A stretch of 64,000 bases of DNA from the NCBI RefSeq assembly GCF_027622875.1, contig NZ_JAPZVP010000017.1:1-64000 (forward strand), in the 5' to 3' direction. Below are positions 50,597-58,398 of the stretch, one piece after another. The DNA comes from Glycomyces luteolus (GTDB lineage: Bacteria; Actinomycetota; Actinomycetes; Mycobacteriales; Micromonosporaceae). The notes under the pieces were generated by a model. The model saw only the letters and a list, made by a program, of their open reading frames with translations. It had not been told where the DNA came from and ran no database searches. Within the stretch, counting starts at the first letter, position 1. Every line of letters begins with the position of its first letter. A program made the position numbers and the translations under genes.

Positions 50597-51177
50597 GCAC
50601 CGAGCGATATGTCGTGGCGATCACCGGCGCGTCCGGATCGGAGTACGCCCTGCGGCTCATCGAGATCCTCGTCGAGGCCGGCCACGAGGCCTACGTGGTG
50701 ATCTCCGCGGGCGGCCTCGTGACATTGCGGCACGAAGTCGAACCCGAACGCCTGCACCAGGTGCTGGCGCTGGCGACGGAGGTCTTCGACGACGCCGACA
50801 TCGGCGCGTCGATCGCCTCCGGCTCGTTCGTGTTCGACGGCCTCGCCGTGGTGCCGTGCTCCATGAACTCGCTGGCCCGCCTCAACGCCCACATGGCCGA
50901 CACGCTGATCACCCGCGCGGCGATGGTCGCCATGAAAGAGCGGCGGCGCATGGTCGTCGTCCCCCGCGAGATGCCCATGGCCACCGGGACGCTCGAGCAG
51001 ATGGCGCGGCTCTCCGGGCTCGGCGTCATCATCGCCCCCGCGTCACCCGGCTTCTACCACCGACCTCAGTCGATGGAGGAACTCGTCGAATTCGTGGCCG
51101 CCAAGACCGCCGCCTGCCTCGGCGTGCGCTCGTGGCGGCTCAAAGCATGGAAGGCGAATCAACTGTGCGACACCTGA
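50593..51177 (+). CDS. ubiX: UbiX-family flavin prenyltransferase
   Basis: 194 aa. FMN-binding VAITGASGSEYALRLIEIL, dimethylallyl-phosphate region (SIASGSFVFDGLAVVPCSMNSLARL), PREMPMATGTLEQMARLSGLG and ASPGFYHRPQSMEELVEFVAAK. Makes prenylated FMN for the UbiD enzyme of the same operon. Overlaps the epimerase gene by 4 nt. The Ser-for-usual-residue changes in GASGSEYAL are minor. Confidence 0.92.
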   Translation: MSTERYVVAITGASGSEYALRLIEILVEAGHEAYVVISAGGLVTLRHEVEPERLHQVLALATEVFDDADIGASIASGSFVFDGLAVVPCSMNSLARLNAHMADTLITRAAMVAMKERRRMVVVPREMPMATGTLEQMARLSGLGVIIAPASPGFYHRPQSMEELVEFVAAKTAACLGVRSWRLKAWKANQLCDT

Positions 51178-51211
51178 GTTCGAAAACACCTGCCAGGAAA
51201 GGAGTCCCGTC

Positions 51212-52030
51212 GTGAAGGAACTGCGTCTGCGGCGATTGCGGCACCCCGAGACGGGACGCGTCGTCATCTGCCCGATGGACCACGGTGTCACCTTGGGCCC
51301 CATCAAAGGCCTGACCGACCTGGAGCTGGCCGTCGAGCGCGTGAAGCGCCACGTCGACGCCATCGTCGTCCACAAGGGCCAGATCCCGGTCGTGTCCCGC
51401 CAACTGGGCGACCACCCCGAGGTCGCGGTGCTGGTGCACCTCAACGCCTCCGTGCAGGGGGCCTCGAGCCACCCGGCGAAGGTTCTGGTCGCCGAAGTCG
51501 AAGAGGCCGCCGGGCTCGGCGCCGACGGCGTCTCGGTGCAGCTCAACCTCGGCTGCGAAGGCGACGCGGACATGCTGGCCACGGTCGGTCGGGTCACCCG
51601 CGAGGCCCGGCTGCTCGGACTGCCGGTGCTCGCCATGACCTACCCGCAGCCGCCCGGCATGAGCGGCGAGGCCACCGACGACATCGTCCACGTGGCCCGC
51701 GCCGCCGCCGAGCTGGGCGCGGACCTGGTGAAGGTGTCGATGCCCCTCGTTCCCGAAGAGGTCGAGCGCATCGTCGCCGGAGCGGGCGTCCCCGTGGTCG
51801 TCTCGGGCGGGCCGTACAACGACGACCGCCAGGCCGTCCTCGACGGCGTCCGCCTCGCGATGGAGGCCGGAGCCAGCGGTGTCGCCTTGGGCCGCAACGT
51901 GTTCCAGGACGCCGACCCGCAGCGCTCGGCCAAGGAGCTGTACGCGGCGGTACACGGCCAGTCCCGCGTGCGGTCCTTCGAAGACCTGGACGCCTACCCG
52001 ATCCCCGACCTCCCCCGCAACCCGTTCTGA
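51212..52030 (+). CDS. class I DhnA/ADH-synthase-type aldolase (GriI-like)
   Basis: 272 aa. CPMDHGVTLGP, VVHKGQIP, VLAMTYPQPPGM (catalytic Tyr) and GADLVKVSMP (Schiff-base Lys), VVVSGGP, ALGRNVFQ. Family members are 2-amino-3,7-dideoxy-heptulosonate synthase of archaea and GriI of Streptomyces griseus, which joins aspartate semialdehyde with a triose phosphate on the way to 3-amino-4-hydroxybenzoate. Its immediate neighbour is the matching second enzyme, making the GriI-like role the best reading. GTG start with AGGAAAGGAG SD. Confidence 0.85.
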   Translation: MKELRLRRLRHPETGRVVICPMDHGVTLGPIKGLTDLELAVERVKRHVDAIVVHKGQIPVVSRQLGDHPEVAVLVHLNASVQGASSHPAKVLVAEVEEAAGLGADGVSVQLNLGCEGDADMLATVGRVTREARLLGLPVLAMTYPQPPGMSGEATDDIVHVARAAAELGADLVKVSMPLVPEEVERIVAGAGVPVVVSGGPYNDDRQAVLDGVRLAMEAGASGVALGRNVFQDADPQRSAKELYAAVHGQSRVRSFEDLDAYPIPDLPRNPF

Positions 52031-52049
52031 GCCGACCGAGAGGACCACC

Positions 52050-53225
52050 ATGACCGCCCCGACCACTGAGAACCCCGTCGCCCGCGACACCCGCCCCGGC
52101 AAGCGCGGCGACCAGCAGGCCTGGCTCTGGGTCGACGCCTCGACCCCGGTCGCCGTCGTCGACCGCGCCTGCCAGTCCGGATACGAACGCTTCATGGCCA
52201 CTGTGGACGGCCTCGATGTGCTGGCCTCCTACCAGTTGCCGCAACGGGCTTTGATCAGCCCCGTCATCGAGCAGGCGGAGGACGCCGCCGCCATCCTGGA
52301 GCACCCGGTGATCGAAGGCAGGCTCGACTGCCTGGTCGGCACCTCCCCCGAGGCGCTGCCGTCCAGCGGCTACGACGGCCCCGTCGGGCTGCTCGAACAC
52401 GTCGACGACCACGACTCGCTGATGCGGGTCGTCGAGCACCTCGGCCGCGTCGACCTCGTCGCGATCGTCTTCAAGGACCCCACCAACATCCCGCTCGAAC
52501 TGGTGCTCGCCGAGGCCCAGCACACCAGCACCCGGGTCGCGAAAATCGTCCAGAGCGGCACCGACGGCGAGGTCAGCTTCATGACGATGGAGTCCGGGGC
52601 CGACATCATCGTGCTGCGCTCCACCGACATCGTCGAGGTCACCAGGCTGGCCGACATCGCGAGCGAGAGCACCCGCCAGCAGCTCGCGCTCCGCCCCGCC
52701 ACGGTCACCGCCGTCACCCACGTGCCGATGGGGACCCGGGTCTGCGTCGACACCACCTCCGCACTGGGCGTCGACGAGGGCATGCTCATCGGCTCGACCT
52801 CCACCGGCGGGCTCATGACCTGCAGCGAGACCCACTTCCTGCCGTACATGAACCTGCGGCCCTTCAGGGTCAACGCGGGGGCGCTGCACCTGTACGTCTG
52901 GGGCCCGAACGACCGGGCCGTCTATCTCAGCGACCTGCGCGCCGGCTCCGAGGTCCTGGCGGTCAACGCCGAAGGCCGCGCCCGGCCGGTCACGGTGGGG
53001 CGGGTCAAGATCGAACGGCGGCCGCTGCTGCTGATCGAAGCCGAGATCGACGGGCGCGAGGTCAACACCTTCATCCAGGACGACTGGCACGTCCGAATGA
53101 TGGGCGCCGACGGCGAGATCCGGCCCTCCGCCGAGATCAAGCTCGGCGACCGGCTGCTCGGCTACCTCGACCGCCCCGGACGGCACGTCGGGATCCGCAT
53201 CGACGAGACCATCGACGAGCGATGA
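52050..53225 (+). CDS. 3-dehydroquinate synthase II-type enzyme (GriH-like)
   Basis: 391 aa of the archaeal DHQ synthase II family: WLWVDASTPVAVVDRACQSGYERFM, GLLEHVDDHDSLMRV, the MESGADIIVLRS and DTTSALGVDEGMLIGSTSTGGLMTCSETH segments, FRVNAGALHLYV. With the aldolase 19 nt upstream it reproduces the GriI/GriH pair that forms 3-amino-4-hydroxybenzoate outside the shikimate pathway (grixazone, asukamycin, platensimycin-type clusters). An N-terminal extension of about 22 polar residues precedes the domain; whether it targets the shell is unknown. Confidence 0.87.
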   Translation: MTAPTTENPVARDTRPGKRGDQQAWLWVDASTPVAVVDRACQSGYERFMATVDGLDVLASYQLPQRALISPVIEQAEDAAAILEHPVIEGRLDCLVGTSPEALPSSGYDGPVGLLEHVDDHDSLMRVVEHLGRVDLVAIVFKDPTNIPLELVLAEAQHTSTRVAKIVQSGTDGEVSFMTMESGADIIVLRSTDIVEVTRLADIASESTRQQLALRPATVTAVTHVPMGTRVCVDTTSALGVDEGMLIGSTSTGGLMTCSETHFLPYMNLRPFRVNAGALHLYVWGPNDRAVYLSDLRAGSEVLAVNAEGRARPVTVGRVKIERRPLLLIEAEIDGREVNTFIQDDWHVRMMGADGEIRPSAEIKLGDRLLGYLDRPGRHVGIRIDETIDER

Positions 53226-53710
53226 GCCCCAGTGAACCGGTCTTCGAGCCGGCCACTGAGGACGACGTCGACGACCTGCTGAAACTGCAGTACCTCTGCT
53301 ACCAGGGCGAAGCCGAGCGCTACGACGAGTGGCGGCTGCCCGCGCTCGTTGAGCCCCGCGACACGCTGCTCTCGGTGCTCAAGCGCGAAACGGTGATCGC
53401 CTGCCGGCTCGACGGCGAGCTCATCGCGAGCGTCCGCGCCGAGACCGACAGCCTGAGATTCCACATCGGACGGCTGATCGTGCACCCGCGCTTCCGGCGG
53501 GCCGGCATCGGGCGGCGCCTCCTGCGCGGCATCGAGGCCGCCGCCCCGCCGGGAGCCGAGCTCGAGTTCTACACCGGCCACCGCAGCGTGGAGTACCTGG
53601 CGCTGCTGGAGAGCGAGGGGTACCGCGAGACGCGCCGCGAACCGGTCTCGACCCGGCTCACCCTCGTGTACCTCACCAAACAGACAGAACGAAAGGACGG
53701 ATCCCCATGA
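53222..53710 (+). CDS. GNAT-family N-acetyltransferase
   Basis: 162 aa. Acetyl-CoA site IVHPRFRRAGIGRRLLRGIEAA and the conserved ESEGY near the C-terminus. Overlaps both neighbours by 4 nt. In an aminohydroxybenzoate pathway it might acetylate an aromatic or amino-acid amine, as protective acetylation is known in grixazone-type metabolism; this is inference. Confidence 0.82.
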   Translation: MSPSEPVFEPATEDDVDDLLKLQYLCYQGEAERYDEWRLPALVEPRDTLLSVLKRETVIACRLDGELIASVRAETDSLRFHIGRLIVHPRFRRAGIGRRLLRGIEAAAPPGAELEFYTGHRSVEYLALLESEGYRETRREPVSTRLTLVYLTKQTERKDGSP

Positions 53711-54693
53711 GACTCCTGGTGCTGTCGGGCGACGAAGTCCACAAGCATCTGACCGCGCGCGACTGCCGCGACCTGATGCGCGAGGCGCTCCTGGCCCTGG
53801 CGGGCGGCGAGGTGTTCCTGCCGCTGCGCACCGTCGTCCGGCCCCCGGGCCTGGCCGGGCTGCTCGCCCTCATGTCGACGCATGTGGACGGTGAACGGCC
53901 GAGCTTCGGCATGAAGTCGGTGTGCGTCTTCCACGGCAACCCCGAGCGCGGCAAGGACGCCCACCAGGGCGTCGTGACCCTGTTCGACCACGAGACCGGC
54001 GAACCGCTCGCGATCATGAACGCCGCCGCGATCACCGAGGTCCGCACCGCGGCCGTCTCGGCGCTCGCCACCGAGGCCCTCGCCCGGCGGGACGCGAACG
54101 TGCTCACCATCTTCGGCACCGGGACCCAGGCCAAGGCCCACTTGCGGGCGCTCGCCGACGTGCGGCCGTTCACCGAAGTGCGCGTCGTCAGCCGCGACCC
54201 CGCCAACGCCAGGGCCTTCGCCGAGACCGAGACCTCGGGCGTCGCTGTGCCGATCACCGCCTTCAGCGATCCCGAGGAGGCGGTGGCGGGCGCCGACGTG
54301 ATCGTCACCGCCACCACCTCGCACGACCCGGTCCTGTTCCGCGACTGGGTCGCCCCCGGTGCGCACGTCAACGCGGTCGGATCCTCCATTCCGGTTGCGG
54401 CCGAACTCGACCCGCACCTCATCGCGGCCGCGTCGCTCTGGTGCGACCGCAAGGAGTCGCTGGTGAACGAGTCCGGCGACTACCTGCGCGCGGTCGAGGC
54501 GGGCGTGGTGACCGAACCGGACGTGCGCGGCGAACTCGGCGAGATCCTCGCCGGGACCATCGCGGCGCGCACGTCCGATGCGGAGATCACGGTGTTCAAA
54601 TCCCTCGGCCTCGCCGTCGAGGACGTGGTGGCCGCCCGGCACCTCTACGAGGTCGCCGTGCGCGCCGGCCTCGGCCAATGGGTCGAGTTCTGA
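53707..54693 (+). CDS. ornithine cyclodeaminase/mu-crystallin-family enzyme
   Basis: 328 aa. HTFP-type N-terminal dimer domain (PLRTVVRP, FGMKSVCVFHGNPERGKDAHQGVVTLFD), AAAITEVRTAAVSALATEALARRD, NAD(P) motif LTIFGTGTQAKAHL and GADVIVTATTSHDPVLF, SLGLAVEDVVAARHLYE. Family reactions include ornithine cyclodeamination, alanine dehydrogenase and imine or ketimine reduction. In context it could reduce an imine or deaminate a pathway amino acid. Start overlaps the GNAT stop. Confidence 0.87.
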   Translation: MRLLVLSGDEVHKHLTARDCRDLMREALLALAGGEVFLPLRTVVRPPGLAGLLALMSTHVDGERPSFGMKSVCVFHGNPERGKDAHQGVVTLFDHETGEPLAIMNAAAITEVRTAAVSALATEALARRDANVLTIFGTGTQAKAHLRALADVRPFTEVRVVSRDPANARAFAETETSGVAVPITAFSDPEEAVAGADVIVTATTSHDPVLFRDWVAPGAHVNAVGSSIPVAAELDPHLIAAASLWCDRKESLVNESGDYLRAVEAGVVTEPDVRGELGEILAGTIAARTSDAEITVFKSLGLAVEDVVAARHLYEVAVRAGLGQWVEF

Positions 54694-54707
54694 GGAGCGA
54701 CGCGAAC

Positions 54708-55382
54708 ATGATGCAACTCCTCGTATACGGCGGCGTGTTCATCCTCGGCGCCGCCTCGCCCGGACCGGACTTCCTCATCGTCACCAAGCACGCGATGACC
54801 GGCCGCCGCCCCGGCCTCGCCGCGGCGGCCGGCATCGCGGGCGGCGTCGGCGTGCACGCGGCGGTCGCGCTGGCCGGACTCGGCGCGGTCCTCCTCGCCT
54901 CGCCCGGCCTGTACGCCGCGGTGCGCCTCATCGCCGCCGGGTACCTGGTCTACCTCGGCGCGACGGCACTGTGGGCGATCAGGCCCCGCCGCCCCGGCGA
55001 CACGGCGGAAGCGAGCGAACCTTCGGAGGACGAAGCGCCGCTCACCGGAGCGGGCCAGGCGACGACGGTGCGGACGAAGTCCTGGACCGCGTTCCGCCAA
55101 GGGCTGCTGACGAACGTCCTCAACGCGAAGGTCGTCGCGTTCCTCATCACCCTCATGCCCGGGTTCCTGCCCACCCGGCCCGACCTGCTCGACATGACCG
55201 CGATCTGGGTCGTGTCGGTGGCCGTCACGTTGGTGTGGTTCGGCTTGCTCGCGCTCGCCGTCGCGCACTTCTCGGCGTTCCTGCAGCGGCCTCGGGTCAA
55301 TTTCGCGCTCACCCTCATCGTCGGCTGCGCGCTGCTGGCCATCGGCGGCTACATGGCCGTCTCAACCCTGGCGGGACTATGA
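54708..55382 (+). CDS. LysE-family amino-acid exporter
   Basis: 224 aa with six TM helices; LysE/RhtB signature GAASPGPDFLIVTKHAMTGRRPGLAAAAGIAGG, then GYLVYLGATALW and FRQGLLTNVLNAKVVAFLITLMPGF. The central loop is long (about 35 acidic residues). It exports amino acids or derivatives, so the operon probably ends in a secreted amino-acid-like product. GAGGAG lies 11 nt upstream of ATG 54708. Confidence 0.92.
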   Translation: MMQLLVYGGVFILGAASPGPDFLIVTKHAMTGRRPGLAAAAGIAGGVGVHAAVALAGLGAVLLASPGLYAAVRLIAAGYLVYLGATALWAIRPRRPGDTAEASEPSEDEAPLTGAGQATTVRTKSWTAFRQGLLTNVLNAKVVAFLITLMPGFLPTRPDLLDMTAIWVVSVAVTLVWFGLLALAVAHFSAFLQRPRVNFALTLIVGCALLAIGGYMAVSTLAGL

Positions 55383-56452
55383 CCGAATACCACGATCCCC
55401 AACTGGCGCAGCAGATCCGGGCGCTGGACCCGCTCCGCGCCGACGAGCTGCTCGCCGACCTCCCCAAGCTGAACCGGGCCGGCGACCGCGCCGCCCTCGC
55501 GATGACCCTGACGCTCCTCGTCGACAACGGCCTCGCGCAACCGGCGCGCTCCCTTCCCGAGGCGAACGCGGCGATGCGGGACCTCGGCATGGTGCTCAGC
55601 TCGGTACGGCGCCACGGCGACGAACCGGTCGAGGCGGTGCCCCGCCTGGAGGCGCTGCTGCTCGACCTCGCCGACCGCACGGGCCTCGTCCCGCGCGACA
55701 TGATCCTGCACTACACGGTGTGGAACCCGACCGGAGACCGCGAGCGGACCTTCACCGGCGATCCGATGGAGCGGGCGCTGATCGAATCGGTGCGCCTGGT
55801 CGGCGACGACCTCGAGGCCGCCATCCGCCGCTGCGACCGGATCCTGGCCGCGCCGTCCCTCGAAGCGGTGCCGCCGCTCCTGCTCGACGAGCTGGCCGCC
55901 GACCTCCAGTGCATGGTGGACTCGATGGACATGGTCATCGACGAGGTGCGGCCGGAGTTCTTCTTCACCGACATCCGCCCCTACCTCGATCCCGTTCTCG
56001 TGGAAGGGAAGTCCTACTACGGCGCTGCCGCCGCGCAGATGCCGATCTGGCTGATCGACCAGGCCCTGTGGGCCGCCGACGACGGCCACGCCGAGTACCG
56101 GGATTTCGCCGCGTCCATGCTCCCGTACGCCCTCCCCCACTGGGTCGGCCACTACCGGGACTGGACCGCGAAGCCGTCCATCAGCGGCCGCATCCGCACC
56201 GCCCTCGCCCCGTACGGCACCGACGACCCGCCGCCGCACCTCGAGCGCATCGCCAAGGCGCACACCGGGGTCCTCCGGACGCTGCTCACGTTCCGGGGCC
56301 GCCACATGGGCATCACCAAGCGCGCCTATGCGGGAGCGCCGAACATGAGCGGCAGCGGCGGCGGCAGCGTCGCCCTCCTCCAGGAGATCATCGAGCTGAC
56401 CCGGGCCCACGCCCGCCTGACCGCCCCGACCAGGGCGAGCGCACCTTCCTGA
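55379..56452 (+). CDS. PrnB-like haem enzyme (indoleamine-dioxygenase superfamily)
   Basis: 357 aa, collinear over its length with PrnB (monodechloroaminopyrrolnitrin synthase) of pyrrolnitrin biosynthesis: LPKLNRAGD, AAMRDLGMVLSSVRRHGDEP, MILHYTVWNPTG, RTFTGDPMERALIESVRL, FFTDIRPYLDP, SYYGAAAAQMP, and FRGRHMGITKRAY with the expected proximal His near 309, then the SGSGGGS loop. PrnB converts (7-chloro)tryptophan into an aminophenylpyrrole. There is no halogenase here, so an unhalogenated tryptophan-like amino acid, possibly the product of the TrpB2 enzyme, is the suspected substrate. Last gene of the operon (4-nt overlap with LysE gene). Confidence 0.85.
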   Translation: MTEYHDPQLAQQIRALDPLRADELLADLPKLNRAGDRAALAMTLTLLVDNGLAQPARSLPEANAAMRDLGMVLSSVRRHGDEPVEAVPRLEALLLDLADRTGLVPRDMILHYTVWNPTGDRERTFTGDPMERALIESVRLVGDDLEAAIRRCDRILAAPSLEAVPPLLLDELAADLQCMVDSMDMVIDEVRPEFFFTDIRPYLDPVLVEGKSYYGAAAAQMPIWLIDQALWAADDGHAEYRDFAASMLPYALPHWVGHYRDWTAKPSISGRIRTALAPYGTDDPPPHLERIAKAHTGVLRTLLTFRGRHMGITKRAYAGAPNMSGSGGGSVALLQEIIELTRAHARLTAPTRASAPS

Positions 56453-56475
56453 GGAGCCGCGGCCGCCGGTCCGGC

Positions 56476-57174
56476 TCATCCCCTCGGTTTCGGGATGAGG
56501 TCCGACCTGCCCTGCCACGACCCGTGTTCGGACAGCGGCCGGAAACGCAGGGTGGTGAACTCGTGGTGGAAGTCCCGCCGGTCGCGTTCCGCCATGGCCG
56601 CGCTGTGGCGCGCGGCGGCATCGCCTTCGCCGCGGCCGAAGACCATGCCCGTCATCGCGCGGGAGCTGGTCCAGACCGAGAACGTCGAGACCGTCCGGAC
56701 CGGCCGCATCGCCGCGAGCGCCAGCGTCGTCTCGGGGTGGTCCCGGACCTGGCGTTCGACGGGCCTGCCCCAGTGGATGAAACGCGGCAGTTCCGGCAGC
56801 CGCACCCGGGCCAGGGTCACCGCGACCACGGGCTCACCGGGATCCGTGCGCCCGGCTTCGGCGGGCAGGTGCGCGAGCTCGCGGACGCTGCCCCAACGGC
56901 GCAGGAACTCAAGCCGCACATGCCATCCGGCGCCGAGCGCTCGACCGAGCGGCTGCTCGGCGAGAAACGCGTCGAGGGCCGCCTCGTCCTCCCACTCGGC
57001 GAACACGGCGAGCTGCCGCAGCTGCATCCGGCGCGGGGACGCCACGGGCGCGCCCAGCTCCATCCCGGCGAGGACTTCGACGTGCCGGAGCCCTTGCGCC
57101 GCAGGCGGACGCAGCATCGCACCGACGGATCGGCGCACCGGCGCCGGCGCGAGATGGAAGGAGTGAACGCTCAT
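56476..57174 (-). CDS. spheroidene-monooxygenase (CrtA)-like protein
   Basis: 232 aa. Parts typical of CrtA-like proteins: LAVTLARVRLPELPRFIHWGRPVERQVRDHP, ALAAMRPVRTVSTFSVWTSSRAMTGMVFG, HSAAMAERDRRDFHHEFTTLRFRPLSEHGSWQG. CrtA is a haem-dependent oxygenase of carotenoids; actinobacterial relatives have no known substrate. Convergent with the PrnB-like gene, so not in the BMC operon, but possibly functionally connected. Confidence 0.6.
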   Translation of the reverse strand: MSVHSFHLAPAPVRRSVGAMLRPPAAQGLRHVEVLAGMELGAPVASPRRMQLRQLAVFAEWEDEAALDAFLAEQPLGRALGAGWHVRLEFLRRWGSVRELAHLPAEAGRTDPGEPVVAVTLARVRLPELPRFIHWGRPVERQVRDHPETTLALAAMRPVRTVSTFSVWTSSRAMTGMVFGRGEGDAAARHSAAMAERDRRDFHHEFTTLRFRPLSEHGSWQGRSDLIPKPRG

Positions 57175-57236
57175 GATGGCGATTCAACCCTACGATGCGC
57201 CCGAAGCGGGCGGCCCGTCCGAGTGAACCCGCAGTC

Positions 57237-58256
57237 TCAAGCCGATGCGCGCCAGAGCATTTTTGATCGAATCGTGCGGTGGATCGGGTCGATGCGGGCG
57301 AAATCGGCCTTCTCGATGCGCTCCACGATGTCGAGCGTGTTCGATGCGAGGCCTTGACGGTCGAGGGAGATCGAGGTGAGCGGCGGGTCCACCGCTTCGC
57401 CGAGGGCCAGCCCGTCGACGCCGACGATGCGGACCTGCCCGGGGACGTCGACGCCGATCGCGTGCGCGCTCTGGACCGCCCCGAGTGCCATCAGGTCGTT
57501 GAACATGAGCACCGCGTCGGTCTCGGGGTGCAGCCGCAGCAGCTCGGCGAAGGCGCTGCCGCCGCCGGAGATGGTCTCCTCGCCGACGACGACACCGGTC
57601 AGCTGATCGCCGACGGCGCGCTCGAACCACTCGCGTCTGGGCGAGGGCTCGTACGCGCCGCGGTCGCGCTCCGAATAGTTCGAGTCGACCATGCCGAAGC
57701 GGCTCGCTCCGCGCCCGCGGAGCGCCTCGACCGCCTCGATGATCCCGGACTCGATGTCGACCTCGACCGAATGCAATCCCGGCAGATCGCTCCACGATTC
57801 GAGGCAGACGATAGGCAGGCCTCGCGCCGCTTCGAGCAACTCGGGACCGGCGAGGCTGAAGTGGCCGACCACGACATCCACCTGAGTCGACAAGAGCGCC
57901 AAGGCCTCGCGTTCCCCGCCCTCTGCAGCGGCCATCATCAGCTGCCAACCGCGTTCCACCGCCTCCGAGAGCATGTCGGCGGCGATGTCGGTGAAGTACG
58001 GGTTGCGGAACGAGGCCACCAGGAGGCCCAGCGCGTGCGTCTTGTCCCTGGTCACGAGATTGCGCGCGAAACGGCTCGGGCGGTACCCGAGCCGATCGGC
58101 GGCTTCGAGGACCTTACGGCGCGTCCCGTCGCTGATGTCCGCCATGTCGTTCATCGCCCGTGTCACCGTCTGCCGGGAAACCCCGGCCTCGGCTGCGACA
58201 TCGAGGATCGTCACCCGTTTGGCCACGTCGCCGTCCTTCCATTGGTCCTCGTCCAT
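57237..58256 (-). CDS. LacI-family regulator
   Basis: 339 aa. LacI HTH with hinge (about 12-66: VTILDVAAEAGVSRQTVTRAMNDMADISDGTRRKVLEAADRLGYRPSRFARNL) and a periplasmic-binding-type ligand domain (ALGLLVASFRNPYFTDIAADML ... DAVLMFNDLMALGAVQSAHAIGVDVPG). ATG 58256 has GGAGGT upstream; a longer frame to 58292 lacks one. Encoded downstream of the CBM42 polysaccharide-lyase-like gene, presumably its target. Confidence 0.92.
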   Translation of the reverse strand: MDEDQWKDGDVAKRVTILDVAAEAGVSRQTVTRAMNDMADISDGTRRKVLEAADRLGYRPSRFARNLVTRDKTHALGLLVASFRNPYFTDIAADMLSEAVERGWQLMMAAAEGGEREALALLSTQVDVVVGHFSLAGPELLEAARGLPIVCLESWSDLPGLHSVEVDIESGIIEAVEALRGRGASRFGMVDSNYSERDRGAYEPSPRREWFERAVGDQLTGVVVGEETISGGGSAFAELLRLHPETDAVLMFNDLMALGAVQSAHAIGVDVPGQVRIVGVDGLALGEAVDPPLTSISLDRQGLASNTLDIVERIEKADFARIDPIHRTIRSKMLWRASA

Positions 58257-58308
58257 GCTATTGACCTCCGGATGCGCTCGTCCGACCCGCATCGCGTGAG
58301 CACGGCAG

Positions 58309-58337
58309 GGCCGCGATCTTCGGCGAAGATCGCGGCC
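58309..58337 (-). terminator. strong hairpin between lyase-like gene and lacI
   Basis: Perfect 13-bp stem GGCCGCGATCTTC / GAAGATCGCGGCC with 3-nt loop, about 60 nt beyond the lyase-like stop. No T-run. Confidence 0.65.
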
Positions 58338-58398
58338 GCTGAGACTGCCCGAGGCGGCACGGCCGGGCCCGGTCGCCTTGGGCCCGGACGTGATCGGA

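Noticed and set aside
47188-51177. UbiD/UbiX as ubiquinone biosynthesis enzymes
   Set aside because: Actinomycetes use menaquinone, and the genes are in a specialised operon; only the chemistry (prFMN decarboxylation) is kept.
51212-53225. archaeal-type alternative shikimate entry pathway
   Set aside because: In actinomycetes this enzyme pair is known for aminohydroxybenzoate formation, and no other shikimate gene is present.
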